From the NCBI RefSeq assembly GCF_000003815.2, contig NC_049982.1, positions 31,329,788-31,393,787 of the forward strand: a DNA stretch of 64,000 nt. Reading direction: 5' to 3'. Numbering within the stretch: the stretch's first letter is position 1; every line of letters starts with the position of its first letter. Positions 11,390 through 25,600 of this stretch are shown here, piece after piece. The notes under the pieces were generated by a model. That model was given only the letters and a program-made list of their open reading frames with translations. It made no database searches and was not told the origin of the DNA. This stretch comes from Branchiostoma floridae (taxonomy: Eukaryota > Chordata > Leptocardii > Amphioxiformes > Branchiostomatidae). A program made the position numbers and the translations under genes.

Positions 11390-12592
11390 ACAGTCAAACC
11401 TGTCTGTAGCGGCCACTCAAGGGACTGGTCAAAATTGGCCACTATAGAGAGGTGGCCACTATAGATAAAATGCTGATTAATTGACCACAAGCAATAAGTT
11501 ACACATGGTTTTAGTAACCATTGATCTTTATTCACATAATACAGTGCTGTAAATGTACTGCAATAATTCTTACACTATATGTATTCAGAAAACAAAAGCT
11601 AAAGTAGAGTTCGGCGACCTCATACCTCCATGAATATTTAGGACTTTTGTGAATTTCATGCAATTGACTAACACATTAACATAATTTATGCATAGTGTTA
11701 TTCATCATTGACTAACATACACATGTGAAAATTGTAAAATCATTAATCAATGGGCGGTTTTGCAATTTTTACATAAATTATGCAAATTAGTTCACCATTA
11801 CCATATTTGGTTTCTGGTTATATTCCACTTATCATAATTAACAAGTGTTACATTTATTAAAGTCCAGTTATTGCAATCAATGGAATTATACAATTCCCTC
11901 ATTAATTATGCAAATTAAGTCCTCATTTGCATAACATGCATATCCTTTTGAACATCTTTGCCCAAGCTACCTGCATGCCTAAAATGATGCCAATTCGTCA
12001 ATCCTTTCTGCAGTTATCCTCTTTGGAATGTCTTGACAAAAACTCCCCTGCAGTTCCGAAATTAAATGTTAGGGGGCTGAAACCTGCCCCACTTTGCCAT
12101 GACACTGCAAGCTATCTACCAGCCAAATGTCAAGACCATGTCACGTCCAGGACAAGAGATACATAGAAAAAACTGCTATGATAGAATATTCTCATTTATT
12201 ATGCAAATGTATTCCTATTTTGCATAATTAGTATCTTACCTTGTACAACATTTTCGAAGGTACCTACATACCAAAAATCATGACAATCCGTTGTTCCCTT
12301 CTTGAGTTATCCTCTTCAGAAGTTTTTGACAAAAATGCCCCTGCTATCCCAAAACTAGACGCTAGGGGGCCCAAACTTATGTCATTTCCTCCTGAGCACA
12401 AGAGCTATCTAACACTCAAAAATTGTGATCACAGCGTGTTCAGAACACCGAGATAGCAAAACCGGAAGTTGCGCTGCAGTACTAAGGGAAGCCGCTAGGG
12501 GGTCCAAAATTTAATCATTTCCAGCTTTCATCACACACTACCAATACACCAAGTATGAAACCAATCCACCCAGCCGTTCTTGAGTTATCTTG

Positions 12593-12635
<43 letters not shown>

Positions 12636-13353
12636 ACAAACGCGGGGTAAAATATAACCTCCATGACATTTCATGGAGGCAATAAAAGTTTTAAATGCTC
12701 TACAGTTGATGAAGAGACCGGTATCGTCATAATTCTTCGATCCTTTGGCTTGCATGGATCCTTTGATACTTCGCCGTACGTGTGTTCCCGCTCGCGTTCA
12801 CACGTCAGATTCCACCATTATGCTAATGTGGTACTCACAAGAAAAGCCTGTCATTTTAGACTTATCTCTTAATAAATGTAAGAGTAAAATCCACTATAGT
12901 CTAAAGTTCATATAATTTTATCAGTGTAACAATTTTTTTAGAATGTTTTTGTAATGTAAATTAACCTCAACGACAGTGTATTAGAACGTAACTTTACCAC
13001 AATTTACCTCCGTAATAGTGGTGTCGTCTGTTGACCTTATATGACCTCGTTTGTCGGGAGGTAGGCAGTTTTGTTTTGAAAATAAAGAGGTTTTAAATCC
13101 GGCGTAGGGTGACAATACAGCCGCTGAAACAGTGGCCGAACGCGTGCCGGACCGTAGATAAGCCGTCCTCGTGGCTGTAATCGGCAGTGTTTCTTTATCT
13201 GCGGGACCGGAAATCGTGTGGCCGTGGCCGCGTTGGACAGGTGGCCGCTAAGCCTATTTCTTAATCATTACGAATCCAAGGGACCGACAAAAAGTGATCA
13301 CTATGGCCAGGTGGCTGATATGCAAAGGTGGTCGCTAATACAGGTTCGACTGT
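11390..13353. repeat. Inverted-repeat element interrupted by an octamer repeat
   Basis: The left end TACAGTCAAACCTGTCTGTA with GCGGCCACT is mirrored at the right by GTGGTCGCTAATACAGGTTCGACTGTA. GTGGCC-type motifs recur inside both flanks (11440-11470, 13220-13340). The middle (11600-12690) belongs to another repeat family, so this looks like a nested pair. Confidence 0.5.
11600..12690 (+). repeat. Octamer-rich AT repeat family, copy 3
   Basis: This is the fullest + strand copy: TATGCAAAT/ATTTGCAT pairs at 11780-12230 and CTAGGGGGCCC at 12362. A tail follows with GCCGCTAGGGGGTCC, CCGTTCTTGAGTTATC, a (CA)n run at 12598-12632, and AACCTCCATGACATTTCATG. Confidence 0.75.
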
Positions 13354-13500
13354 ACCTGCCTCGTGTCTGTGTTCTTCACACTCATGTGGTTAAATTACGT
13401 GGCATGCCTAATCCTCACCTGTTTGAGATCACCTGTTCTTTATTAGATTGCTTACTTCCGGTGTAGGCTACATGATCAAAATACTAGAAAAGTTATGACT

Positions 13501-15209
13501 TTAACCCTATCCAGACATCGGGGCTAAAAGTGCCTGCGGCAACTTTGACCCCCTATAGCTCCCAAACGGCTTGTGCTAGAACAACCAAACTTGGTGAGTT
13601 GTCCTAAAATATTGTTGGCAACAATTTTAAAAACATTGGGGAAGTTTATGATTTTTGTGTTGCCATGGCAACGGGTTTCTGAAAAGCAAATTTTACAAAA
13701 ATCACTAATTTTGGTTCAAACAATGGGATTTTAAACCGGCTGGTAAAACTATATAAAGACCAGATAATATAAACTATGGCCTTCAGTATGCTACAGGCAC
13801 CCGTGCAGTTAACATCAGTGGTGGCCTGGCTGAGAAAGTACAAGTTACTCTTCAAATCATGTTAAATCTAGAGACAACAGATAAGAAATTGAAGTAATAC
13901 TACACATAAAGAAGTTTGCTTGAAGAATATCAAGTAATGAGAACACCGGGTTGCTATTCAGTGTGAGACATCGACTGGCAGTTATATGTACAGTTCTCCA
14001 GAGCATAGGTCTATATTGGATTCTTACTATAGGTCAAGTACTACAAGTCATGTTCCTACACATACAACTCATGAGAGCTGTAAGCTGTGACAGTGTGAGG
14101 AAGACATTTTCAAGTTCGAAATGTACATGTAGATGCAAATATATGCTTTGATACAATTTTGACAAGGCTAATTTGAAATTTGAAGAAAGTTGTTTTTCCA
14201 AGAACTGCAGATAGTATTATCTTATTCATGATCTTATCTAATTGAAACCTTGCATTATGTAACTTTGTTACTTACTTTGGGTCATTCTGTATGATTTGAT
14301 AATGTTCCTATGAAAACCAGTACTTTGAACCAGTACAGTATTTGAATCAGTGACCAGTAATATGCTAATCTGTCTCTGACCATTGTTTCTAGCTGGTAGA
14401 CAGTCTGGGGTGTTTATGAGTTTATTTGGTTATGGGTGTCAATCCACCATACAGACTGCTGGACAAGTCACAGTGGGAGCACTTCCTTATTGTTCTTGCC
14501 CTGGGTAAGAAATCCTCCGGTTTAAGATTTTCTTGCTAAAGTTAACTTCTTTTCATATATCTTTAATATCCAACACATCTAAGTTAAACTTTTATAATTG
14601 AATATTCATAAATTATGCTAATGAGATGACGTAATTGGTCAAAATCCAAGATGGGCGACAATATCATGATTTTAAGTATAACAAGTTTATTTTCACTCAG
14701 ATATCATCACTACGTGGTATTTTCTTACAGAAAACATTCATGTGAACGTTTTTAATCCATTCCAAGGGGTTTTAGCGTTATATGTTGAAAAAAATGTAGC
14801 TTGAAAAATTTCAGGTTGATAATCCAAGATGGCGGATAGCTAAACTACAGATGACGTCATTCTATGACGTCATTTTGACGTCGTTGCGTCGACTTTTGAC
14901 AACAGAAGTCTTATAACACTTAAATATCAATAAGAAACCTTTATTGGTAACTTTTTGAGTGACATATTTAGGTATTATGGGAATTCCCGTTTTTAGCCCA
15001 AAAAAGCAATGAATGACGTCATAATTACGTCATATTACGTCATAATCATATACAAATTGCAGGAATTATAAAACTCGATAAGCACAACCTTCCCTGCAAA
15101 TTTGGTGATCGTACAATAAGCCGTTTTGAAAATACGAAGGGGGGGTCGAATGAGCCCCCCCCCCCCCAGGCCAGGGAAGGCCCAAAAAGCCCAGTCTGGA
15201 TAGGGTTAA
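13501..15209. mobile_element. piggyBac-like non-autonomous element (TTAA/CCCTATCCAGAC ends)
   Basis: The ends are TTAACCCTATCCAGAC (13501) and GTCTGGATAGGGTTAA (to 15209), an inverted pair bounded by TTAA on both sides, the piggyBac target signature. The interior holds several TGACGTCA palindromes (14850-15050) and a C run at 15158. No transposase frame was found, so it would depend on one in trans. Confidence 0.7.
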
Positions 15210-15289
15210 ATTATTGTCATTGGCTGATCCAGTCCGGTTACCTTCCGGTCACAGAGTAATTTCGGAACCTTTATATCCCTAATACCAGT

Positions 15290-15480
15290 CTTTGGCCCCG
15301 AACTAAGAGGCTTGGGTTTTGATTCTTGCCATGCTCCAGACTTAAGCACTTTGGCACTACCTACCCTGACGGCAGGGTGACGCCCACTGAAGCCCTAAGC
15401 TAAAGTGTCAAAAGTGTGCTAAAAGCATAGTCTCCAATCATATCTTGAGGTTTCGGACGGGGGTACATTAGAAGCCGGGA
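15290..15480 (+). repeat. Decayed tRNA-like SINE
   Basis: GGCTTGGGTTTTGATTCTTGCCATGCTCC resembles a decayed B box plus the tail of the element at 6120-6260. The call rests on that similarity only. Confidence 0.35.
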
Positions 15481-15639
15481 TTTCACCATAAAATTTACAT
15501 GCTATGGACTAAGACGGGTATAAGATAGCAAACATCGACGATTCATCTAAAATGTCTTCATTTTATTTGGTCTTATCTACCTGTCCAACGATTCATGTGG
15601 CCGGGTTTAATACCCTATCTCAATAACACATTGTGCGAA

Positions 15640-15940
15640 CACAGAATAAGAGTGAAGTAACGGATGAAATACATAAAATATGTATCACTAGTAAGAGCAA
15701 AATTTTCGCGAAAATGCTGAATGTTTTCCCTGTTGCCTTTTGTCAAGCTATTCGCACAGAATACTATACCATCAGGCTCGCCCTATATATACTACATAGT
15801 ATTGTATTTGTCCATGAGCATAAAAGGGTCACCTTACATCTCCCTGTTTTTTATGAGAAGAATATGAACAACTAAATATCAAATATCATGCCCGAAGGCT
15901 AATTGCACATACAGTCTCAGAGTAAGAATAAAGGCATTCA
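15640..15940 (+). repeat. Probable LINE 3' remnant
   Basis: The segment ends GCCCGAAGGCTAATTGCAC and AATAAAGGCATTCATTCAT, an ending like the LINE tails at 21226, 28725 and 61735 (AGCC...GTTATGAAC/TTGCAATAAA). Its frames contain no clear reverse transcriptase motif. Confidence 0.35.
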
Positions 15941-16029
15941 TTCATCAGTAAATAACATTAGTTTCTAATCTACTATAAGGTACTAAGTTTATTATTGTAG
16001 GGTTTGACTTTTTCTTTGAAAATTGAAGG

Positions 16030-16330
16030 CAGTGGTTAATGAATTGTCCACTTTCTGCAAAATGGCTGGGTTTTGTGCTTGGAGTAAAAAATGTAGTCTC
16101 TTGCTGATCTCCTAAATGGTAAAAGCTCGGTAAAATTGAGCAACAGTTTAAAATAATCTGTTACTTTCGGCCTTGTAGTGAGGGCGCTGACTAATGAAGT
16201 GCGTTTCATTTTCCACTGCATTCATTAAGCAATATTTACATAATCTATCGTGTATAGGTACAGGTACATGTACATGTTCACTCCGGCAAAAACAGTTATA
16301 TGTTTTCCCTACCGAGAAAAACATAATTAT
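16030..16330 (-). pseudogene. LINE reverse transcriptase C-terminal fragment
   Basis: On the minus strand the frame reads DRLCKYCLMNAVENETHFIS and then AESNRLF, the Cys-rich tail after the reverse transcriptase of many LINEs (CxxC...E-HF). It is truncated and isolated, 100 bases upstream of the receptor kinase start on the opposite strand. Confidence 0.6.
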
Positions 16331-16440
16331 CATGCATATGGCGCATAATTTCAAACTACCATATGTACATCATTGTACATCCAGGTATAGTCCAGCCCCA
16401 TCAAGACAGCTACACAGTGGTGTAACACGGTGCAGAGAAG

Positions 16441-16600
16441 ATGACGTGGGCGACGTTTTGTGTCGTATTCATGCTCTTCAACTTTCTGCCATCGTGCCAG
16501 GCCCGCCGAGACGCCGCGGTGTGGAGTGAAGATGTCCCGATACGTGAGGATGTGTCCGTCGGCAGTACAGTCTACAGTATCACTCACGGCGCGACAAACG
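16441..16600 (+). CDS. Receptor kinase exon: signal peptide and first cadherin-like strand
   Basis: ATG at 16441 has an A at -3 (AGAAGATGA). The peptide MTWATFCVVFMLFNFLPSCQ followed by AR is a clear secretion signal. Next comes EDVPIREDVSVGSTVYSI, the start pattern of a cadherin repeat. It ends at AAACG/GTATAT, phase 1, matching the 23974 exon as well as the two cassette exons. Assignment to this gene is inferred from strand, phase and module content. Confidence 0.65.
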
Positions 16601-19600
16601 GTATATGATGATAAGCTTCCTGAATACATGCTTTAAGCCACAGTAAGCACATTTTATGGATGACAACCTCGTCAGACTTCATTAGAATTAATGAGATAGG
16701 GCAAAAAATCCAAGATGGGTAAAAAATACAAGATGGCTAAATTTTCAAAATGGACACAATAGACGTAGTAACAAGAATTGAAGTGACAAAACATGGTATC
16801 ACAGCCAAAAAGTCATCCATTCCTGTATTCAAGAGGTAACTTAGTGTAGTAAAAGTAACACTAGTACTGGTATCACTTACCAAGTTGGCAATTCACTCAT
16901 GTCTTCCGTAGTGATGCCACTTTTACAATTATCCAAGTATAGCTTCACTTCAATAGCAACAGTCATTGCTACCTCGCTAATGTCACTTCTATAAGTACAA
17001 TCAGTACACAAAACAAAATTTCCCATTTTGATATTTTCTCGTCATGTTGACCATCTCCAAAGATGAAAAAACCTTTTATTTTAAATCATGCGAAATTCAA
17101 TGAGCGAATGTCATCCATAGAATTTACTTGCTGTAGCCTTACGTTTAACTTATTGCTTTCCTTCTTTACATATCGAGGCACATCTCATGCAAAGATTGTT
17201 AGATTTAGTATGGTTGCCCCCCCCCCCCCCACCTATGGAACAGTCCACGCATGCGTACGGGGGCTGGGGAGGGCAGTCTAGTTTGAGGCACGACTCAGTG
17301 AATACATATGGTTCTATACGTCTGTGTGTGTGCGTATTTATTCCCAAGCATCAGTGGAATTGGAGCCAGGTTAACAAAGATTACCTTACATTATCTTGCA
17401 ATAGGTACCTAAATTATTTTACTGTTTTCAGTTGTCTTTCAGTAGCATCCAAGTATCGTAAGCTTAGAGACTAATTCCTCCATGAAATATCTAGAACTTT
17501 TGTACATTCCTTGTTTTGTTTTCTTGTAATCAACACAATCTATTATAAATGATGATCGTCCCTACCAAGATCATACATAGGTGTGAAAGTCCTTACTTAC
17601 CCTTTCTGCTTAATTAACGTCACCTCTCAAAAAAGTTTGACAATTTTATTTTTATTTCAAGATGCACGGTATTGCAGCCGAAAATTGGCTGATGAGCGCC
17701 GACATAAATTAAAACAGCTGTAATAAAATCTTGTCACAATATTAAGAACTTATAAATGTATACATTTACAAGCATTTCTGTACGAGTATATTGATCAACG
17801 CTCTGCAATCAGCAAAATTAGAAGTAGCGACCACCTTCTTGAAAAAGAGAAAGGGTGGTACAAGAAGTTACTTCAGTGCGAAAGATCATGTAATATACTG
17901 CATGCACGTCAAATATTGCGGAAGACGAAACACATTTTATTTCAAACTTTTCCTTCTACGATCACGAGAGGAAGGAGCGTTTTAAAGAGGCCACTAATTT
18001 CCTCCCAAATTTTCCCAAACATGTCACAGATAAGTGCATAATGCAACAAGTGACTAACGGTCGACTTCCTTCTCTCCATAGAGCTGGTTGATACCACAGT
18101 TGGACCTCCCCATAGAAAAGCATGTTAAAATACACTGAAACAAGGCTTTGCAAAAGTGCTAACCTCAATTTCAATCTTAATTTTTTTCTCCACCACTGGC
18201 ACCAGACAGCCCCAATGGTCAACTTTGTATTTATTATTAACCTCTAAAAGAAAAGAGGGGGGTTACCTGCTCAAACACCGAGGAATTGTCGCTCTATGAA
18301 AGAAACCTCACCTTTGACCCCAGGTTTATCCTGATACCACCGGTACCCATATGACCCAACGACTAAAATCCTTCTGCACCTAAACTGCTATTAAAGCTGA
18401 GCAAATTTTGACCAAAATGGGAAAGCTTAGACCCTACCTTCTAACCCAAATGAAAAGTTTCCAGGTTGGGCCAAATTTTTCAAGGAAAAAGAAGATTTTC
18501 AAGGATTTTAAGTGGCACTATAATCGTATTCACTTTTTGTGTCTTCTACTGCGCAACTCAACTGTGACGTCAATCTGCCCTAAAACGATTCTATGTTTTT
18601 CTCCCCAGTTGTACATGTTTGGTTGACACGGGATCCGTCATGGGTTACTGACCCCACCGACACTGGAACCTACTGGAGCCCGCTGATCGGCCCGGACCCA
18701 CTTCCTGGCCAGAGCGTCGACAACTGGTACATCGCCCTGGACCTCGCAGCGCCCCGAACTCTGAACAGCATCGCATTCAACAAGTACGGTGACACCGTCA
18801 ATGACATCGCAGCCTTCACGTTGCAGAAGTCGCAGGTTGGGAATCCATACAGCTGGGAGGACGTCACGTCCGTCGATAACGAGCAGGGAGGGACCGCCCA
18901 ACGGCAGGAGTTCGGCGGGTTCCAGGGAACAGCGCGGTACTGGAAGTTCCTGATCACTCGGACCCACTCGGGCCTGCAACCATATCTCACAGAACTGAAC
19001 CTCTATGGAATTGGAATTTCCTCAGGTAAGAAAAAATATCAGTCTCGTTTTGTAACCTTTACAAATGTCGATACAAGGAAGGCTCACGATTTCGGATTTC
19101 GGCGAATTCACCCCCCGTACGGACACCATATATAATAAGGACACTGTACGTGCACAGCAAGAGCCACTAAGTGACATTTTCAAGACATCACCAGAAGTAC
19201 TCAGCATAACTAAAATCATACCTTAAGGGGTATGCAAGAGTTTAAGCGTGCGCCTAGACCCCACGCGACAAATATAAAACAAGATTTTAAACCGGACATA
19301 AGAATTTTCTTTTGCACAACCAGTTTTTCTCACCTGCTGACGTTTCGATGTCTGTCAGACATCTTCCTCGGAGCTTCTAACTGGAGTTCTATTCTTGCCG
19401 CTATATGTAGCCGATTTAGGGGGCGCTGTTGCGGCGAGAACGTAGCTCAGCTTGTACCCCCCTTGTAACCCCCTTCGAACCATTACATCCATAGGCAGGC
19501 TTTTCAGTCGCAGGGCTCACACCGTCATTACGTGTGAACGGTGGTGTCAGAACTGGCAGCAATTTTTGACTGATCGTGGTGTAAAATTGAGAAATGATTT

Positions 19601-22600
19601 TCAGAAGCAGGATGCGATTCACAATTTTGAAAAGAAATGACGTGTTTGGTGGAGAAGCCGCCGAGGCAGAGAGGTAGTACAGTACTGTAAATGCAGATAT
19701 GTTCGCGGTGGATTTATATTCGCGGTTTTCGCGGTGGCCACTTCACCGCGAATTTAAAACCACCGCAAACATTTTTCCACGGCATTAAGAGACTACAGTG
19801 CACGGTGCTACCGCGAACTTAAAACCACCACGAAAAGTCCCTTTTCCTGCTAGCGCGAAATTAAATCCCCGCGAACTTAAATGCATTTACAGTATCCTAT
19901 TATCTTTAGAGTCCCAGGAATCGAAACAGGCATTCCAAGACGTCTGGAATTACACAGGTCCCAGACAGGATAACAAGAGGTCAGAGTTACTGGATAGCAG
20001 GACAGAGGTCGACAGCCGATCCATCAAGTAGCTAGTTAGCACATTGTTAGCACTTGATAGGCTGTAAACAGAGCCAGTGGAAAGACGAATACTAAAACAC
20101 ACAACAACAACAAATGTACAATTCAATATACTTGAATGTATATAAACCATAACTCCGTAACCATGGCAATGCATTTTCATTGCCACACTTTTTTTTGTAA
20201 TTTCATCTACCAGAATTTTGTGGGGTGGGAGATGGGACATCCTACCGAGGAACAGTCTCTGAGACCGAAACAGGCAGGAAGTGTCAGCGCTGGGACAGTC
20301 AGACACCTCAGGAACACGACAGGACACCCGCCAATTATCCGTCATCCGGACTAGAGCAGAACTACTGCCGGAACCCAGTCGGTTTGCCAAACGTTTGGTG
20401 CTACACCGCGGATCCTAGAAAGAGATGGGAGTATTGTGACGTACCATTATGCGGTAAGGTTTGATTCTGTAACCTTATATAAGAGCTGATGTTGGTTCTG
20501 TGTTGATGATATCTATACGTTTATGAAGGTTAGACATCCAGGTAAGCAATATTCAAATACAATTCAATCTCTACAACTGGATAAAAACGGATATTTATTT
20601 CCGGACGTTTCGAGTATGCTATGGACGGTGGAAGTATGCTAACTTGATTTGCATTTGTGTAGCCTTTTGCATAAGATCCTAACGATTTAGTGGTTAAACC
20701 AGTTTTTCTAGTTAGCTGTACTGGTATTGAATTGTTCTGACTAGTTCATCCTTTCAAAGCTGAAGAAGAGTGATGGATGTCACTCGAAACGTCAGGAAAT
20801 AAATATCCGTTTTTATCCAGTTGTAGAGATTGAATTGTATTTGATGATATCTATGTTTTCTCCGGTATAGGAATACATAATGCGTTTGCTGGTGTGCTCT
20901 TTTTCTTTCTTCTTCTGCCAATCAGACCTTAGTTTAGATATTGGATGCTGTTACAAATATGAGCAATTTTGTAATCGATCAGAGCTTAGGTTAATCCATG
21001 TTGATTTGATTATATGGATGTTATCCTATTGGAATTCCAAAACTGATGCGAGCGCGGACAAAAGTGTGACCAAAATAAAGTTGCCGTCGGCATAAAATCT
21101 AAGTATACATAGCGGTTGAGCATATAAATTTTCACTCCTCTGAACATACTCCTCTTTTAACAATGATGCCAAACCACTGTTCATGTTACATGTATGTCTC
21201 CTATGTTTCTACCATTTACTTGCAATTAGCCTCCGGTTATGAACTTGCAAATAAACTGTCTATGGCTAAAGATGCATAGTATGGCATAACGGGGCATCGT
21301 ACGGGGACGAAATCGTTTTTTGTTTTCTTCGACGGGTACAAAATTTAAAAAAAAAACAGACCTGAAAATTCAATGGAACAAGTTTCGCCGATTGGAAAAT
21401 GGACACGCTATATCGGCAGGCGTTTTGCACCCATGTCCAGTATCAGGGTGATATGCCCGAAGTTGTCCTAAGTTAAGTTAGATGTCAGAAGTTGTCCAAA
21501 GTTGTCCAAATGTGTCCGTAGTTGTCCGAAGTTATGACGTCACGCTAACCATGACGTCATCCTAACTTTGGACAGTCAGCCGGGGGGTGTACGTAGTTGT
21601 CCAAAGTTGTCCGAAGTTATGACGTCACCATAACCATGACGTCATCTTAACTTTGGACAGTCAGCCGGGGGGTGTACGGAGTTGTCCGAAGTTGTCCGAA
21701 GTTATGACGTCATTATAATTATTGTGTGCATTGTTCAAACGAACGTTAAGAGGAGAAATAAAAGACAAAAAGACTTGAAATAAATGATTTTTTTACAATG
21801 CATGAACATTGATTTTGTGCTGATTAATGTGCATCTATATTTTATTCATATATATGCGTGAGTGGTGTGTATCTTATTTACACATATATAAGTTTTTACT
21901 ATATATTAATTAACTTAGGACAACTTCGCACACTTGTTGACCTACCCTGCCCACTGTCCAAAGTTAGATGACGTCACGTAACTTTGCACAACTCAGGACA
22001 ACTTCGCACACTTGTTGACCTACCATGCCCACTGTCCAAAGTTAGATGACGTCACGTAACTTTGCACAACTTAGGACAACTTCGCACACTTGTTGACCTA
22101 CCCTGCCCACTGTCCAAAGTTAGATGACGTCACGTAATAACTTTGCACAACTTAGGACAACTTCGCACACTTGTTGACATACCCTGCCCGCTGTCCAAAG
22201 TTAGATGACGTGACGTAACTTTCCACAACTTAGGTCAACTTCGCACACTTGTTGACCTACCATGCCCACTGTCCAAAGTTAGATGACGTCACGTAACTTT
22301 GCACAACTTAGGACAACTTCGCACACTTGTTGACCTACCCTGCCCACTGTCCGAAGTTAGATGACGTCACGTAACTTTGCACAACTTAGGACAACTTAGT
22401 TAGATTACGTCATCCAATAAATGTTTTGACGTCATCTGTGACTCCCGATATAGCCTCAAAGCCAGTGGGAAACGGTTGTAACTTAGTACAACTTCGTACA
22501 ACTTCGTACACCCTAACTTCGTGCACTTCACCCTGATACTGGACATAGCTCGCGTTTTGGGCCTTATTGGGCCAAGAAAACAACAAGATCTTTTAGTGAA

Positions 22601-25600
22601 GTCGAGTATATAGAGTTTGTAGTCATTTGTATAATGTTTCTACAGTACAGAGGCAGTTAGCCTTAATTACATGAAGATTTTTAAGCGCCAGTGGGAGTCG
22701 TATACTCCACCGAACAGATTCCTTTGTTGCAAAATTGGCCATTGTTTTGAGTTTTACCGATTCACAAGTTTTTACAGACAATCAAGTCAAGGTTTCGGTC
22801 CTAAACTGGACCTGATCCTCTTTACCTGAACCGGACCTGTACCTGAATTCTGTACCGGTGCCCACCTCTACCAACAATAGCTTTGTCGTTTTTGCTCTTT
22901 GATCTCTTATTCTTTGGCGTTATATTTACTTTGGCATTCTGTGACATTAGTCATCTGTTTTTCGATACCTTTTTTTTCATTCTACAGCATATATATGTGC
23001 TCGTTTTACAACTGCTTTGCACGATTTACAATATGATGAAAAACTTTTTTCGGGGAAACAGATGCGCGCAGATGTCATCTGTATAATCAAATCAACATGG
23101 CCGAAGATATTAACTGTCGTGCGCCAAACTTTATATATGCTGTATCATTCTGAAGCATTATAAACGTATTTGTCTAAAGTGTTACAGATAGCGTTTTTAA
23201 GATGAGATTTTGACACAAAATGATGCCAACAAAGTAAAGAAACACGAGTTTTGGATTCCAGTGTAGAGCGTTGGTAATTAGTCGGAAGTCAATGTACATT
23301 TACATCAAATGATTCGACATGAATTAAACCTACCGTATTTTTTTTCGAAAAAAGTACGCATCCTTGATTTTGGGCAGGTCTCAGACAGATCTGTTAGACT
23401 GAAAGGTAAAATGGAAAAAAAAACTCAAGTAAAGTACGCATCCCTTCTCCAGCAATTTTGAATAGACCTTTATATACGTTTTGTGCATCGTCCCAACTGC
23501 CAGTCTCTACAAAGTTGCTGCTGCAACTTATAAAAATCACTGAGAATGAACTGGTGGAACAAATAACCCAGTACATCTAACTGAAAAAAAAAAAACAGTT
23601 GAACAAATTGTCAGTCACTAACCATGGAGGTTAAAATTTAATTTCTTTAACCTCATTGCACGAACTCATAAGGGTTGTATGCAAATATCACTCTTATGTA
23701 GATCATGTTTAGACAATTCCTTTTGTAAGACAACACCAAGACAACACCAATGTGTCTGTTTTGGATCTCTCCTAAAAGTGTAGCCACATCTTCCTCTATT
23801 TTAAGGGTCTTTTATCATTTATCCCTGCAATAACCTCAAATCAAGTACGCACCCCACCTTTGGCAACAGATTGAAGCAATTTTTCAATTTTGAAATGTTT
23901 TAAAAAGTGCATACTTTATTCGAGAAAATGCGATAAAGTGGGGTCCACAATTTTCGTTCGTATTTTGACACAGATATGATGCCATACACGGTCAAACACC
24001 AGCGAGACTTCATAAATGTCAGCGCGGACTTCATGGAGGAAAACGGAACATCAATATGGTCATTGAACATCACCAAAGGCAACGATTTCGGACGGTTCGA
24101 TGTTGTTGCTGAGACCTTGTCGATAATCGTTACATCACCGCTGGACTATGAGTTCCACTCGCGGTACAACCTGTCCCTGGAGCTGAAGAACACTGCAGAC
24201 AACAGCGTTTGGCAGATGAACCTAGCCATTCTGGTCATGGACGTGACGGGATACCCGCCGTACTACAACAAGCTATGTGAAACACCCGTTATACCTGATG
24301 ATGGGACAGCTGAGAACTATGTAGTCATGAGCACGATGGCACATCTCGAGCTAAATGGGGTCAGCAGTGGACGGTTCCTTGACATTTTCTCCTATTTGCG
24401 TCAAGAACTTGTCGATGCTATCATGGGCAACTGCTCCCTTCGAGTGTGTGCTGCTTTGAGTTCAGCAGATGCGCTTGATATTTTCGAACTCGCACTCAGG
24501 AGGTCAGAGAATCGGCGCACGGGAATAGAGTGGCAATGTCGCGACAAAGAGATGAGAAGTAATGGTAGGCTGGTTGGGATGTTGAACAAACGATACGATA
24601 CGTTGCCTGAGTGGGCAGATAGTGGTCAGTGTTTTACGGCAGAGAGTTCCCGTTATGTTGTGCTTTTTGAGGTCTGGTCCGCTCCAATCAATTGGATAAA
24701 ATGTGGCGCTAACGTCACATTTTTTGATGGCAACACACAGTTCGTAGAGTTCACATTCCAGTCCACTATTATAGGATGTCCCGAGGGCAGGTACGGACTG
24801 TACTGTGACAATGACTGTGTTTGTAAGAACGGAGTCCGTTGCCATGGTTTTAACGGTGCCTGCGAGTGCCGTCCTGGCTGGAGAGGAAGGGCCTGTGATA
24901 TACCCTGGCCCGAGGTCGTCATCATCGCGTCACCTGGCGATTCAGTCGTGAAGTACATCGGTGCCAATCTGACTCTGACCTGCCTGACTCCACACATCCA
25001 TGTGGTGAACATGACGTGGATTTACAAAGCAGAAATCGACTATAATGACACCAAGTTGATCCTTAATGACACAAAAGAAAAAGGGGTATTTGTAGTGCAG
25101 AACAATTCCATCAGATTTAAGCCAATCTTGGAATCAGCCAATGGTGAATACATTTGTGTGGTACAAGGTATAGACGGTACAGTTGTTAACGCAACTTTCG
25201 TTCTGAACGCCACCAAATGCCCACCCAACTATTATGGAGAAGTTTGTAGCGAAAAGTGTGACTGTCAGTACGGAGGGACGTGTGACAGGTGGGAGGGTTG
25301 TCTGTGTCCTCCCGGTCGTCATGGAGACAGGTGTGAGCACACATGCGCACCTGGCAGTTTTGGTTTAAACTGCAGTAGGAACTGTAACTGTCAGAACAAT
25401 GCCTCCTGTGATCCAGTCAACGGCACCTGTTTTTGTGCTGAAGGGCAGTCGGGTGAATTTTGTGAGAACGCCCCCAAACCTGAGAACAACCAAGTCGTTG
25501 TTATTGTATTGGCTTCCGTTATTCCTGCTATGATCATACTAGTCGGCAGCATTGTAATTGTGATGCTGGTACGGCGACGGTTAGAAACAAAGTACACAGG

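Noticed and set aside
21911-22400. Regular direct repeats resembling a CRISPR array
   Set aside because: The 78 bp units are repeats throughout without unique spacers, and the DNA is animal nuclear.
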